From Phymorhynchus buccinoides (Eukaryota; Mollusca; Gastropoda; Neogastropoda; Raphitomidae): a stretch of DNA of 64,000 bases. The notes under the pieces are model-generated. The model was not told the origin of the DNA. It worked only from the letters and a program-made list of their open reading frames with translations, and ran no database searches. This document shows, one piece after another, positions 1 through 11,065 of the stretch; the stretch's first letter is position 1; each line of letters begins with the position of its first letter. A program made the translations under genes and the position numbers. The DNA lies in contig CM065693.1 of the NCBI GenBank assembly GCA_017654935.2, positions 17,303,016-17,367,015 on the forward strand, written 5' to 3'.

Positions 1-599
1 TTAAAATTTTGTTTCAACATTTATGCAGTCTCAACCAGTGTTTGTTTTTTCATGCTAAATCTCTGTTGTTTTTTCCAGTAAAGAATGTTATAACATTAAC
101 TATACTGGAGCACTGTCTTACAAATTCACTTAATTTCTTTTTCATACCAAACCTTTGCATTGAAGGATGCCGTGTTTCTTTCCCTAAAGAGTGTTATGAT
201 CTTCATACACATTTGTAGTATAATGGTGCACTGCTTTACAATGTTACTCATAATTAATAAACTTTAAACATGCATAACCATTCCAGTTTATTTTACAATT
301 TTTCCATTTTATAATAAACAACAATGTTACTTACTTCAATTTGCTTCTTTAGTTCTCCATTTTCTAGGATCTTGTGAATGTCATAACTCTGTTAACTGCT
401 TTTCCTGTTAGAAAATATATTATAAACCTTGATTTCTTTAAACATTCCTGTTATGTATTACACTTTGAAATTCACTTTTTATTCTTTCTTTCTTGTCAAT
501 TAGACTTGTATATAAAATATTAACTACTAATACTGTTTGAGTGTTACACAATGTATGTCTGAAAGTTGACAGTATGTAATTCTTTTCTACAATCATACA

Positions 600-600
<1 letters not shown>

Positions 601-691
<91 letters not shown>

Positions 692-722
692 TTCTGATTC
701 TCGCACACACACACACACACAC
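601..722. repeat. (CT)n microsatellite followed by (AC)n
   Basis: About 87 bp of near-perfect CT dinucleotides, a short spacer, then about 19 bp of AC. The paralogous tract at 25752-25866 is shorter and interrupted, as expected for a length-variable microsatellite. Confidence 0.97.
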
Positions 723-1765
723 ACTTATATATATACTGTCTGTCCTACGTTCAAGGCCAAAAAACAAAACATTAGGAATAGTCTACATTCTTTCTTGTTA
801 GTTTTCATTCTTCTTCTGTTATATATATATATATTTAAGAAATAAATCCTATAAACCAACGATCACCATCAGATAGTGAGCTGTGCAGGACAAATAAATC
901 AAATAATATAGAAAAACATAACAGCCGCACCAGCCAAACTTCCCACTCCACACAACTCTGTACGACTAAAAAGTGGTTTTTTTTTGTTTGTTTTTTAATA
1001 AAGTAACACAGAATATTTTATTACGTTAACCTTGTTTCTGAAGTTCACAAATTCATACATTACATACAGAAAAGTTTCATCAATTAGGCCATTTCAAATG
1101 CAACAACTTTTTAGACCTAATTCTCCCGAGTCCAGCAATAGTGTAAGTAATGACTGTGCTGGGCTGGAAGCAGTTCAGCAAGTGTATTACAGTAATAAAC
1201 CGATCCTGTTGAAGAGTCATTACTCGAGCACCCACTGTGTTGAAGGTCAGAGGTCGTTCTTGTTATCACGTATCAACAATGCCACAGCCAGGCAGTCTGT
1301 TTAGTCACTCCAAAATGCCTTGCTGTCGCTAAAATGGATGCTCCCCCTTGCAACATGCCAACAACACAAAGTCTCTCACCTTCAAATAAGCATAATATCT
1401 TTATGTATGGGCTTGTTCAATGCACAAGTATCAACAAGACTTAAAAAAAAGTATAAATTAGACACAAATACATGAGCAGCCACATTCTTACATTTCATGC
1501 ATAACTCCAAAACAGAACATTGCTTTTATATAACCTTGCTGTTCTACTTCATATTGATTCATTTCAGAGTATTGTGCTAAGCCAAACAAACGACTCTTCT
1601 ACATGTCAACCTGTTTCGCCTCCTGTTGATCTTTGATCAACTGAATTTCTTGTTGCCCCTTTTCTTCGGACAGTTGCTCCTATTTTTTTTTCTCGTCCAT
1701 TGCTATGAAAGGTGAACATGTTGAAAACCATTTCACACTGCTACAGCTTTCAATGTTTAGGAAGG

Positions 1766-1769
<4 letters not shown>

Positions 1770-1853
<84 letters not shown>
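1770..1853. repeat. (GA)n microsatellite
   Basis: About 84 bp of pure GA. The paralogous copy at 26922-27028 is interrupted by T, ATG and poly-A, so the two copies have diverged mainly here. Confidence 0.97.
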
Positions 1854-1856
<3 letters not shown>

Positions 1857-2105
1857 AGAGAACAATGAACAGCAATGAACAAAGAACAAATTGTTTAATG
1901 ATTAGGCCTTTGACCCATATCAATACAAAAAAGTGACAGGAAAAATTGTAGTTGTCATGAATAAAAAATGACATAATACACAAATACATAAACAACTAAA
2001 TAACTCAGGTCAACAATAACTGGTTACGTCATTAGCGATAACCGTCTCAACTGCAAGGATTTATGAACATAAGTGGCAAAATGATTGACGATTATACTGT
2101 TCTCA

Positions 2106-2464
<359 letters not shown>

Positions 2465-2872
2465 ATGTTTTAACAATCGTTTTGAATGTTGTAATAAAAT
2501 AGAATATTATATGTAAGCATTTCACACAGGAAGGACGGAGAGAGAGACAGCAGCCTTCAGATTTCAAAAGTTTATTTTTCAAGGATTCAGAATTTAGGCA
2601 GAGCGTACTCTTCCAGTTAACAAAACAATTAAACAAGAACAATTAAACAGTAACAATGACTTCTTTCTCCCTCTCTCTTCCCTCTCTCTCATTTTCTTTT
2701 CTTTTTTCTTTTTTATGGGGGCGGGGGTTACGGAACCCAAATAACCCCGCATACCACCCCACCCCCTCCCCTGGATTCGGCTCCGTCTTAAATTATGTCC
2801 TTGCTACGACTACTTTCTATACTTCTACCAATATCACTACTACAACCACTACTATTAAACAGAAGTATGGTT

Positions 2873-2888
2873 GCATGTGTGTGTGTGT

Positions 2889-2919
<31 letters not shown>

Positions 2920-2921
2920 GT
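2873..2921. repeat. (GT)n followed by poly-G run
   Basis: GT dinucleotides followed directly by about 18 G. The duplicate at 28081-28123 has a shorter GT part with GGTG interruptions and again a G run. Confidence 0.95.
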
Positions 2922-2923
2922 TG

Positions 2924-3075
2924 GTCAAGGAGCAATTATCACATAGACTAGGAGCAATTGTTCGAGGGGCAAAAATCCAAGGAGCAACTCTTCGAGGAGC
3001 AATTATCCAAGGAACAAATGCTTTGGGAGGAATTACACTTAGGAGCAAGTGTTAAGGGGCAATTGTTGGGGAGAA
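2924..3075 (+). repeat. Degenerate 15-bp minisatellite
   Basis: Units such as GGAGCAATTGTTCGA and GGAGCAATTATCCAA recur every 15 bp for about ten units. In one frame it reads like pentapeptide repeats (AIVRG, AKIQG, ATLRG, AIIQG). The duplicate (28130-28285) has an indel that breaks this frame, so I treat it as a non-coding minisatellite. Confidence 0.7.
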
Positions 3076-3145
3076 AATGTCAAAGATCAAGTATCAAGGA
3101 GCATTATGCAATTTCAGTACCTCCATATAAACATGTCACCTGTTT

Positions 3146-3149
<4 letters not shown>

Positions 3150-3227
<78 letters not shown>
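3150..3227. repeat. (CT)n microsatellite
   Basis: About 78 bp of pure CT. In the duplicate (28355-28448) the tract is interrupted in many places. Confidence 0.97.
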
Positions 3228-3228
<1 letters not shown>

Positions 3229-3453
3229 TAAAAAAATATCTTGTATCGTTTTCAGGTTTTTTTTAATCAATGTTCATACAGTATCTAAAAAATACATAAT
3301 TATCCTGTTCGAAATCCTACCTACACCTCCCTGTGGTGAGTAGATGGCAAAAAGAACTACACTACATGTATTCAGGCGAACGCTGGGAATAAAACAAACA
3401 TGTTATAAGCCAGTTAGGAGTGTCCATCATTTAGTTCAATATCTGTATTGTTA

Positions 3454-3600
3454 CTAATTCGGGACTTTCCTGGTGTTGCACTGCCTCCGGGCATTGCCTC
3501 CATGATCGTTCCCACCATCTTTATATCTACTAATGTCCCATATGTGTCTGTTTCAGACCAGAAGACGTTAATAAGATTTCCCAGGAATGTCCATCGAACT
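3454..3600 (+). repeat. Dispersed low-copy repeat, copy 1
   Basis: This roughly 145-bp segment, beginning TTCGGGACTTTCCTGG, has relatives at 28672-28815 (by segmental duplication) and at 40929-41049 (a separate location, intron 3 of gene D). The third location makes it a dispersed repeat. Family unknown. Confidence 0.6.
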
Positions 3601-4192
3601 GACTGTCCTCAACATCTATCTATCCATCTGGGACCCGTCCATCTATCTGTACACTCGAAGGTATGTCAATGTTGGGAGGCATATCATTTGATGGACAGGG
3701 GTTGTAAATCTGTGCCTACAATGCTAAACACAAATCCTCATGATGATCGACCAGGTGATCCAATAGGGCCTCTCTCTCACCGTTAAGAACAACGAAATGA
3801 CGCGCTTTAAAAAAAATAAACAATAAAAAATTCGATGGCTTAGAGTCAAAACTTATTATTGATATTATTGAGAAAAAAAAAAAGAACTTGTATTTAAAAA
3901 GACTGCAAAATATTACAAAATGGGGATTATGCTTTTTATATTTCTGCAGTCTTTTTTTTATATATACCAGTTATTAGTTTTCGAAATAGGTTCAATAATA
4001 CGTCAATGGACTATCTAAAGACGGTCCGTTTTGACTCTAAGCCACCGACATTCCGCACTTATAATATGCCAATATATGCGCTTTCGCTTATTCGTAGATC
4101 CAAGATTTAAATCAAATTGAATCAGACCGGGAGGTTAGTGGTGTTAGTTGCTTAAGACTTATTAATTTATCTGCTGTTGATTTGTTTCATCT

Positions 4193-4304
4193 TGTGTGTG
4201 TGTGTGTGTGTTGTGTGTGTGTGGTGTGTGTGTGTGGTGTGTGTGTGTGGTGTGTTGTGTGTGTGTTGTGTGTGGTGTGTGTGTGTGTGTGTGTGTGTGT
4301 ATGT

Positions 4305-4357
<53 letters not shown>

Positions 4358-4376
4358 TGTGTGTGGTGTGTGTGTC
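4193..4376. repeat. (GT)n with GGT/TGT interruptions
   Basis: About 180 bp of GT with periodic extra G or T. It lies between the end of the duplicated block and the inverted repeat around TLR fragment A. Open frames here are only Cys-Val runs. Confidence 0.95.
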
Positions 4377-4384
4377 AGGGCGTG

Positions 4385-4556
4385 AATTGACGTGAATGTG
4401 TTGCTGCGATTTTTAAGCAGAGTCTACAACCTAATTAGACCTTCGTTATAATGTGTCATAAGTTTGTGCTGCTCTCTTTCTCATGACATTGACGATTAAA
4501 GGTACTATATCAAGGCCCACTAAATAATGATCTGAACCCTCAAATCTGGTGTTTAA
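4385..4556 (+). repeat. Left arm of the inverted repeat flanking TLR fragment A
   Basis: This sequence is the near-perfect reverse complement of 5144-5314. It is the 5' flank of this TLR lineage (also upstream of copy C, near 33018-33205), here present on the wrong side of the fragment. A nearly identical copy of this arm plus its junction with TLR sequence occurs at 53283-53467. Confidence 0.85.
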
Positions 4557-5062
4557 AAGGAAAACCGAAACCCATAGAAAGATTCGTTTTTGAGATGACC
4601 GTTCCTGCAGTTGACGCCTACATCCAGAATCTCCAGTTGTTTCAATGCAGCAAAATCCTGGCCAAAGTATGGCTGGTAAAACGTGTCAATGTTCAGATAG
4701 CGAAGAGCTGGTAGGTCGTTGAAGACACCAGGTGGATAATCTCCATCGTCATCCCCATCATTGTTCTGCAGTCGAAGTTCTTGCAGAGCTGACAGGGAAG
4801 AGAAGACACCAGGAGGGAGGACAGATGACGTCATTTGCTGAGAGTTCTCAGACAGGTCCAGGTATTGCAGACTGCTCAGTCCATCCAGCGCTGCACTCTC
4901 CACCTTGTGCAGACGGTTACCTTGCACACCATGACTGCGATTGACAACAAGATGGCGTTCATCTGGGATGATCCTACAAGGTCATTTGTGACAATCCCCA
5001 TCGTTCAAAGACACCAACAGAAAGCTGATCAAAATAAGACTGAGGAGCATTGGCCTCTCCAT
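4557..5062 (-). pseudogene. TLR pseudogene A: internally deleted exon-1 fragment
   Basis: Reading from 5062 downward, the sequence starts with a TLR signal-peptide region (MERPMLLSL), meets a stop codon early (a TGA soon after DCHK), and then jumps at about position 4937 into the middle of the leucine-rich repeats (QGNRLHKVESAALDGLSSL). About 490 nt present in genes B, D and E are missing. The LRR part stays open to about 4557, where it breaks off after FYGFRFS and runs into the inverted-repeat arm. No exons 2-4 follow. It is closest to copy C and to the LRR of gene B/E type. It cannot make a receptor. Confidence 0.85.
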
Positions 5063-5143
5063 CATCTTCTTAGCTAAAAACGCTGGTAGGAGCTGAATTG
5101 TCAAGAAGTTCGATTCCTCAATAATTATGAGGTTGGGTTTTTT

Positions 5144-5314
5144 TTAGACACCAGTTTTGAAGGTTCAGATCACTATTTAGTGGGCCTTGATATAGTACCT
5201 TTAATCGTCAATGTCATGAGAAAGAGAGCAGCACAAACTTATGACACATTATAACGAAGGTCTAATTAAGTTGTAGACTATGCTTAAAAATCGCAGCACA
5301 CATTCACGTCAATT
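5144..5314 (-). repeat. Right arm of the inverted repeat flanking TLR fragment A
   Basis: Reverse complement of 4385-4556 with a few substitutions. With the left arm it could form a stem of about 170 bp around a loop of about 590 bp holding TLR fragment A. This arm is in the expected place for a TLR 5' flank, so the left arm is the derived one. Confidence 0.85.
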
Positions 5315-6551
5315 TGCAGACACTTTTAGCTTAAATTCAAGCCGATTTATAATCCAAACGTATGACAGGTTGTATGTATTAAAACTTAAAACAGGATGTG
5401 CAGCACAAACTGGCAACATACATTTTTAGACTATAATCTTACTGTTCTGCGCAATACACCTTCACTGGTATAATATAAACTTCTTGACGTCACGAGTCAC
5501 ACGTGTCAGTCAGACCCGTTATGTCATGTTGCTCAGAATTTTGGCTAACATTTATTTTATTGTTTCATTGCATTGATTATGATATCCCAAGCCTAAAAAC
5601 AGTGGGAGTCCAATTTTCTCAACCGACTATCACCTTTAGGAATCCGTGAGGGGTGGGGGTGGGGGGTGGGGGGGGGGGGGGGGTGTGATTTCCGGCCTAT
5701 TGAAACGAAAGTCCAGTTCTAAGATTTCCATAATCGGGCCTACATTTTGCAACCAATGGATCACAGTAAATTGTAGGTTTTTAATAGTTGTTGATTGATC
5801 TATACTATCTTCTAGCTGTTCAGTAACTATGATTAATTTAGTTTTCGCGTAGCTTACTTTATAGTGACCCATTACACGGGTTTTGACGGGAGTTTAATCT
5901 AATGTGCAAAGAAAATGACACTTGTACAATAATTATTATTATTTTGTTTTAATAAATTTGTGGATTACAAATGAATCTAAGGCTACGATATTCTGATTTT
6001 GCAACTGTGTGAAGGGTGGGGGTATGTCCAAATGAATTAAAAGTACCATACAATGAGAAGCCTCATTTGCTTCCTATTTTAGCACAAATTAAACAGTACA
6101 AAATGTCAATTCAAACGATTCATATACAGGAAAGACGTTGATTAATTTGCGATGCTTAGCACAACTAGTGCATCAACTTGACTCTCAAACAGGTAAAATA
6201 AAAGACAATTTAAAAACAAAGGAAATTGTTCATTTTAAACATGCAGAATGTTTGTATGGTTAATTGCACGTGTGGACGTTTTATGGTTCAGATTTCCTGC
6301 CACAACTTTCGTTTTGTAATGCTCAAATTTGAGCTTTAATGTGACGTCAGTAACACCTTTTGTTCACTAAGGGATGTGTAATGAGAGACTTAGTGCGATT
6401 TTTCTCACACCAGCGGGCATGACGCTCGTGTGGGGCTAATCCTCTCTATATTATTAGTTGGGGATAAAGAAAGAGAGAGAGGCAGTGAGTGGTCCTACCA
6501 TCACTCTCTCTCACTACGCCCCAAGTAAGACAAGAGGCAAAGCCTGCAAGG
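5315..6551 (-). repeat. Duplicated TLR 5'-flank block (relatives 31880-33100, 52432-53283)
   Basis: The block is non-coding and matches, in reverse complement, the region upstream of copy C and the block at 52432-53283. It includes a poly-G run (about 5648-5684). At its far end it runs into the 500-N gap; the counterpart at 52432 continues outward with unrelated sequence. No gene seen. Confidence 0.8.
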
Positions 6552-7051
6552 NNNNNNNNNNNNNNNNNNNNNNNNNNNNNNNNNNNNNNNNNNNNNNNNN
6601 NNNNNNNNNNNNNNNNNNNNNNNNNNNNNNNNNNNNNNNNNNNNNNNNNNNNNNNNNNNNNNNNNNNNNNNNNNNNNNNNNNNNNNNNNNNNNNNNNNNN
6701 NNNNNNNNNNNNNNNNNNNNNNNNNNNNNNNNNNNNNNNNNNNNNNNNNNNNNNNNNNNNNNNNNNNNNNNNNNNNNNNNNNNNNNNNNNNNNNNNNNNN
6801 NNNNNNNNNNNNNNNNNNNNNNNNNNNNNNNNNNNNNNNNNNNNNNNNNNNNNNNNNNNNNNNNNNNNNNNNNNNNNNNNNNNNNNNNNNNNNNNNNNNN
6901 NNNNNNNNNNNNNNNNNNNNNNNNNNNNNNNNNNNNNNNNNNNNNNNNNNNNNNNNNNNNNNNNNNNNNNNNNNNNNNNNNNNNNNNNNNNNNNNNNNNN
7001 NNNNNNNNNNNNNNNNNNNNNNNNNNNNNNNNNNNNNNNNNNNNNNNNNNN
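6552..7051. other. Assembly gap, exactly 500 N
   Basis: Five hundred N, a conventional placeholder length. It cuts off the 3' end of TLR gene B exon 4. Frames reported across it are meaningless. Confidence 0.99.
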
Positions 7052-7199
7052 AGGCATGCGCCGCAGCAGAGGCATCTTCTCCAGAAACACCACGATGACC
7101 CGCTCCGGGGTGAGGTCCGAGATGCAGCGAATGGCGTGCTGCACGGCAAACCCGCACGCCCAGTCGTCCTGGGAAAAGTCCCCACACCAGCAACACCGT
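7052..7199 (-). pseudogene. TLR gene B exon 4 fragment (second half of TIR), frameshifted
   Basis: From 7199 downward the sequence follows a polypyrimidine-CCACAG acceptor and encodes the TIR part DDWACGFAVQHAIRCISDL... homologous to gene D exon 4 (39414-39689). Relative to D, two bases are missing near 7181 (CCCCACACC against CCCCAGTCACC), which shifts the frame within the first ten codons. The exon runs into the gap, so its end is unseen. It belongs to gene B because the adjoining intron sequence (7200-7355) matches the intron next to gene E exon 4 (61764-61908). The indel may be real or a gap-edge sequencing error. Confidence 0.75.
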
Positions 7200-7318
7200 C
7201 TGTGGAGGAGAGAAAGAAAGAAAGTGTGGAAATAATATTATTTTCTTTTGAAGAAGAGAATGAGTTATACTATCTCTGTTTCCCTGCTTTCTCCCCCGGC
7301 CCATATCTGTCTGTGTGC

Positions 7319-7355
<37 letters not shown>
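7319..7355. repeat. (GTCT)n/(CT)n microsatellite at the 5' junction of the LINE
   Basis: GTCT and CT repeats end abruptly at 7355, where LINE sequence begins. The tract resumes at 14763 beyond the LINE. In gene E the homologous GA/CT tract (61694-61763) is uninterrupted by any LINE. Confidence 0.85.
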
Positions 7356-7904
7356 GCGAGATCGGCTGTGCGCCGACAGGACGCTCTATTTAGGGAGCGG
7401 GTTGTAATAATTACTGATTTTCAAAGATTTATAACTACTTGATAACTAAATAATATCAGCAATTAGTTGATATTGATCATCAGTGCTTTTTGATCAAAGT
7501 GATATCATTTTTATTACAAACTCTGTTGGTAATCGTTGGTCTGACAAAGCTATTGTCATTTTCTGCCTTGTAATTCTAGGCTAGTGTTGGCGTACCAGAA
7601 CTAGATCTAGTTCAACAGTGTTGGTGTATTTTATAGCGCCTAATCTTTAAGCTCTATAAATATCTAAGACTAGTCTAGTTCTAGTCTAGATCTACATTGC
7701 ATATTTTGCTCTGCATTAATTGTTTCATTTTTAACTACATACCTGATATTGTTCTGGTGAAACATTCTACTATCGTAAATAATGTGACATTACCAGTGTT
7801 TCAATACGATGTGAAACCTTTGTGGATATTTCACGGACCGGCACTGTGATGCACAGCCATGTGGGTGTATGTTATGTTTTTAACTGTTTCAACTAGATCT
7901 ATGC
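7356..7904 (+). promoter_or_regulatory. LINE 5' UTR (probable internal promoter region)
   Basis: About 550 bp between the (CT)n target and the first ORF1 ATG. It starts GCGAGATCGGCTGTGCGCCG and contains repeated TAGTCTAGTTCTAG-type words near 7660-7695. LINE 5' UTRs usually hold the promoter; no defined element is recognised here. Confidence 0.5.
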
Positions 7905-8711
7905 ATGATGTCTGAAGAAACGTTAAATCAGACTGCTATCACAAAGAAACTGATTCCAACTAATGACTATATCCAGGAAAGTTTTTCATGCAGCAGAGAC
8001 GAACTGTTTGTATGGCGGAACTGTCTTTGTTTCCGCTACTCCGGTTTCAATCACGAAGACATTGTGTTCCAGTACGATGACTATGACATTGACCATGCAG
8101 TGCTGACTCCATCACTCCTCAGAAACGCGTCGTCTTCATCCTGCCTCGCTAGATCTGTGCTCCGCGTCTACCATCAAGACGTCAAGTGTGTGACAATAAC
8201 TTTGTATTTCAAAAAGGATGGTGGAACCTTGCTTTGTCAAGGGTGGAGTTGTCCCTCTTGGGACACCAAGGAGTGTGAAGTGCTAAAAAAAAGTGTGAAA
8301 GACTTCATGTGTGATACAGATGTGGACAAACTGTGTTCGTCTTTGAAAACAATACCTGTATCTTTCATCACCGCACTTTCTCACCCCCCTGTTCTTGAAT
8401 GCCCAGACATTGACTGGACAGTTGACATGAACAGTCCTGAAGACAGTGAAGAACAGTATGAGAAAACTGAACAAAAAACCCTGGAAAGAACAGTAGACAA
8501 TGATACTGTGGCCCCTCCCCCAGCTCCCCTTGTAACTCCTAGTCCTCCTGAAGAAAAGTGCAAACAGACTGAGCCCCCAAAGCACACCCCTGTTAGCAGG
8601 AGGACTAGGAACCAGTGTAGGCATACATTGTATCACCCCAGACCCACTCCCAGCCCCTTCCCTGATTTCCAAAGAAGAGTTGCCCAGCTAGAGAAGACAG
8701 TGAACTCCTGA
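7905..8711 (+). CDS. LINE ORF1, first part (N-terminal domain and start of coiled coil)
   Basis: 268 codons starting at ATG-ATG (MMSEETLNQ) and ending at UCC-UGA. The N-terminal 150 residues form a compact-looking region (VTITLYFKKDGGTLLCQGWS, then a Trp and Cys-rich stretch) resembling unnamed N-terminal regions of invertebrate CR1 ORF1 proteins, from memory of the family. A proline-rich linker follows, then the first heptads of a coiled coil (RRVAQLEKTVNS). The stop at 8709-8711 falls inside this coil, and the coil continues in the +1 frame from 8710 (ELLEETITTM). So this is the first part of one protein, made either by +1 frameshifting or broken by a 1-nt insertion. Confidence 0.8.
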   Translation: MMSEETLNQTAITKKLIPTNDYIQESFSCSRDELFVWRNCLCFRYSGFNHEDIVFQYDDYDIDHAVLTPSLLRNASSSSCLARSVLRVYHQDVKCVTITLYFKKDGGTLLCQGWSCPSWDTKECEVLKKSVKDFMCDTDVDKLCSSLKTIPVSFITALSHPPVLECPDIDWTVDMNSPEDSEEQYEKTEQKTLERTVDNDTVAPPPAPLVTPSPPEEKCKQTEPPKHTPVSRRTRNQCRHTLYHPRPTPSPFPDFQRRVAQLEKTVNS

Positions 8712-10533
8712 GTTGCTGGAAGAAACCATTACCACAATGGTTGATGATGCAAAAGTTGCAGCAAAAAATGAGCTCCGGGTTCATATCAATGACAAATTTG
8801 ACTCACTGAGCTCCAAAATCGAAAATCTACATGCTGCTTTGGCAACTCTTGAAACGAAAAACAAACAGCTGACCAAAGAAAATCAATCCATCAAGTCACA
8901 GTTAGGGGATATCCAAGCTGAAAATAAAAAGCTAAAAAGTCATGAACCAGACAGGATCGAGACAGAAACCCAAACACCCAACCACCCTCGTTTTGATACT
9001 AAAGATATCCCTGTCCAACGTGCTGTGAGCAGCACTCAAACTCCTGTTCCCCCTGTGTATGACGTCAAACTGCAGAATGGTGCCCTCATTGACCATGCTC
9101 CATACCATGACGATAAGGAGGCCCCCCCTGTGTATGACGACAAACCAAAGAGTGATGCCCCCACTGACCGTACTCCTCAGCATGGCGGTAAGGAGGCTGC
9201 CACAGTGACTGACCAGACTGCTCATCAGACTGACGATGACACTGGCAAACTACTGTTCTCTGTGTCTGTTACCAACCCCTTTGACGCTCTCGCCCCAGAC
9301 AGTCAAAACTCCCAATCAGAACAGGACATGACCTCAGACGACATGGACAAACAAAAGCTATCGCCTCACAAAAAGTCCACCCCCACCCCCCATGAAACCT
9401 TACATAGCATGTCCATTCCTGACAGAGCAACAATGCTATTAGTTGGTGACTCTGTCATTCGTTTTGTCAACCCCAGACGACTTGCCCCCAAAGGAGAGTT
9501 CATGTTCAAGGTTTGTGTGCCCGGCATGTCCATTGATGACCTTCACAGCTGGCTCCTCTCAGTACCAGCCAACCCCAATATCAAAGAAGTCATCATCCAT
9601 GTCGGCATCAATTCCTGCCCCTCTGGCCCTATCTCAGTCAGTTCATGGAGTGACCTCATAGCACAGTGCTCCAAAGCTTTTCCAAAAGCACGTGTAGTTC
9701 TCAGCTCTGTGTTGCCTGCTAAGGGTAAGCACCCCTTCAACAACTCTATCATCCCCTCCAATTTCAATTTGAAAAGGGCTTGTGACAAAAGTAACGTTGT
9801 TCTCATTGACCATTTCCCCACTTTTTCTGCTGATGAGAACCTGTATAGGGACATCAAACATCCCAGCCCCAGGGGAACGGCCAAACTTGCAGAAAATATC
9901 AAAAGTCTGTGGCGCAAGCAAAATAATGATAGAAGGCCAAGACAGGATCAGGGGTTTTCTAGGAATGAGTATCACCATTTCCAGCCCAATCAGTCATTGA
10001 GCTCTAGAAATAAGCATTGGCATCCCCAACCCAACCAGTTACTGAGATCTAGACATGAGAATCAACACTCCCAGACCAATCAGTCATCGGAGTACCCCCC
10101 TGGGTACCCAGATATCTCTCCCCGCCCCCCTCCACCTGCTGCATTCAACTATGACTATTACAATGTTGGCAGGAATACTGGTGAGCAGCGCCCCCCTCCC
10201 TTCAGATCATGCGAGCAATTCCCTCCTCTCATGCCAGAGTCCTATCACAGACAGGTCCAGTCCCTCGTTCCTTCTAACTATCCCCCGTGTTTTTCTCAGG
10301 GCCAGACTTTGAACCAAAATGTCTATAATTCTACTGAGGCCCCCAAACCTGGAGTAACCCCGCTTCTTTCTCTGAATCAAGAAAGGCATTCTCCTAACTT
10401 GTCAAATGGTAATACTAATCGTAATACCCAAGATGATTTTCATCCATTCACTGAACGGCTGTTACAGATGGCATCGCAAATCCTTGCGAACCAACATAGT
10501 CTACAAGCCCACAATGCTCGTTCTATGTATTAG
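8710..10533 (+). CDS. LINE ORF1, second part: coiled coil and SGNH esterase
   Basis: About 607 codons, stop TAG at 10531. Numbered from 8713, residues 1-75 continue a coiled coil (KIENLHAALATLETKNKQL). Residues 245-247 are the Gly-Asp-Ser of an SGNH hydrolase (LLVGDSVIRF), HVGINS matches the block with the oxyanion residue, and D380-x-x-H383 (DIKHPSPRG) gives the Asp/His pair, so all catalytic residues are present. The C-terminal third is rich in Pro, Asn, Gln and Tyr and looks disordered. CR1 ORF1 proteins bind the element RNA and carry such an esterase of uncertain role. No ATG is needed if the frame is reached by +1 shifting at 8709; otherwise initiation would be downstream. Confidence 0.85.
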   Translation, partial: ELLEETITTMVDDAKVAAKNELRVHINDKFDSLSSKIENLHAALATLETKNKQLTKENQSIKSQLGDIQAENKKLKSHEPDRIETETQTPNHPRFDTKDIPVQRAVSSTQTPVPPVYDVKLQNGALIDHAPYHDDKEAPPVYDDKPKSDAPTDRTPQHGGKEAATVTDQTAHQTDDDTGKLLFSVSVTNPFDALAPDSQNSQSEQDMTSDDMDKQKLSPHKKSTPTPHETLHSMSIPDRATMLLVGDSVIRFVNPRRLAPKGEFMFKVCVPGMSIDDLHSWLLSVPANPNIKEVIIHVGINSCPSGPISVSSWSDLIAQCSKAFPKARVVLSSVLPAKGKHPFNNSIIPSNFNLKRACDKSNVVLIDHFPTFSADENLYRDIKHPSPRGTAKLAENIKSLWRKQNNDRRPRQDQGFSRNEYHHFQPNQSLSSRNKHWHPQPNQLLRSRHENQHSQTNQSSEYPPGYPDISPRPPPPAAFNYDYYNVGRNTGEQRPPPFRSCEQFPPLMPESYHRQVQSLVPSNYPPCFSQGQTLNQNVYNSTEAPKPGVTPLLSLNQERHSPNLSNGNTNRNTQDDFHPFTERLLQMASQILANQHSLQAHNARSMY

Positions 10534-11013
10534 ACACCCATACCCACACCCCTTACCTTAGTTATTTTTGGTAACGAGCTACATGACTGCTGCGTTGTGA
10601 AGCAGACTTTAAAAAAGAAGCTGAGTGTATTGTTATTTATGAATAGATCTATCTCTTGCCACTTTGTCACCATATCAATGTATTCCATTCTTTGTTTGTA
10701 ATATGATTATTGATGCTTGATGTAATAGATAACTTGTTAAAATTTAACTTTAAGCATTGATAAAGTGTGTGGTCAAGGGCATAAGTTACTAGCATGTTCA
10801 AATTAGTTAGACCCTATATGTATGCTCTTCATGCCTGTTTGCATTTTGCCTGTATGTATACGTATTGCGCATGCGCACGCACATGCGTGTGTGTGTATAT
10901 GTAGGAGTGCATGTGTGTGTGTGCGCGTGCACATACATGCGTGCGTGTGTGTGTGTGTTCGTGCGTGCATGTGTGTGTTTGTGTTCGTGCGTGCATGTGT
11001 GTGTTCGTGCGTG

Positions 11014-11065
<52 letters not shown>

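Noticed and set aside
1032..1304. 90-codon frame and its duplicate at 26250-26456
   Set aside because: Start region differs between the copies because of an indel; composition is unremarkable and no motif is recognised.
2795..3055. Pentapeptide-repeat-like protein (AIVRG, AKIQG, ATLRG)
   Set aside because: It arises from a 15-bp minisatellite; the duplicate at 28130-28285 has an indel that breaks it and there is no start or longer context.
3461..3470. Perfect kappa-B-like site GGGACTTTCC
   Set aside because: It lies in a dispersed repeat far from any gene start, and the other copies read GGGACTTTAC.
6446..7393. Frames running through the N gap (also 61857-62694)
   Set aside because: Unknown bases keep frames open artificially; only the flanking TIR homology is real.
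8283..9225. Antisense frames in LINE ORF1 (also 9443-10389 and 13037-13792)
   Set aside because: Shadows of the LINE coding frames.
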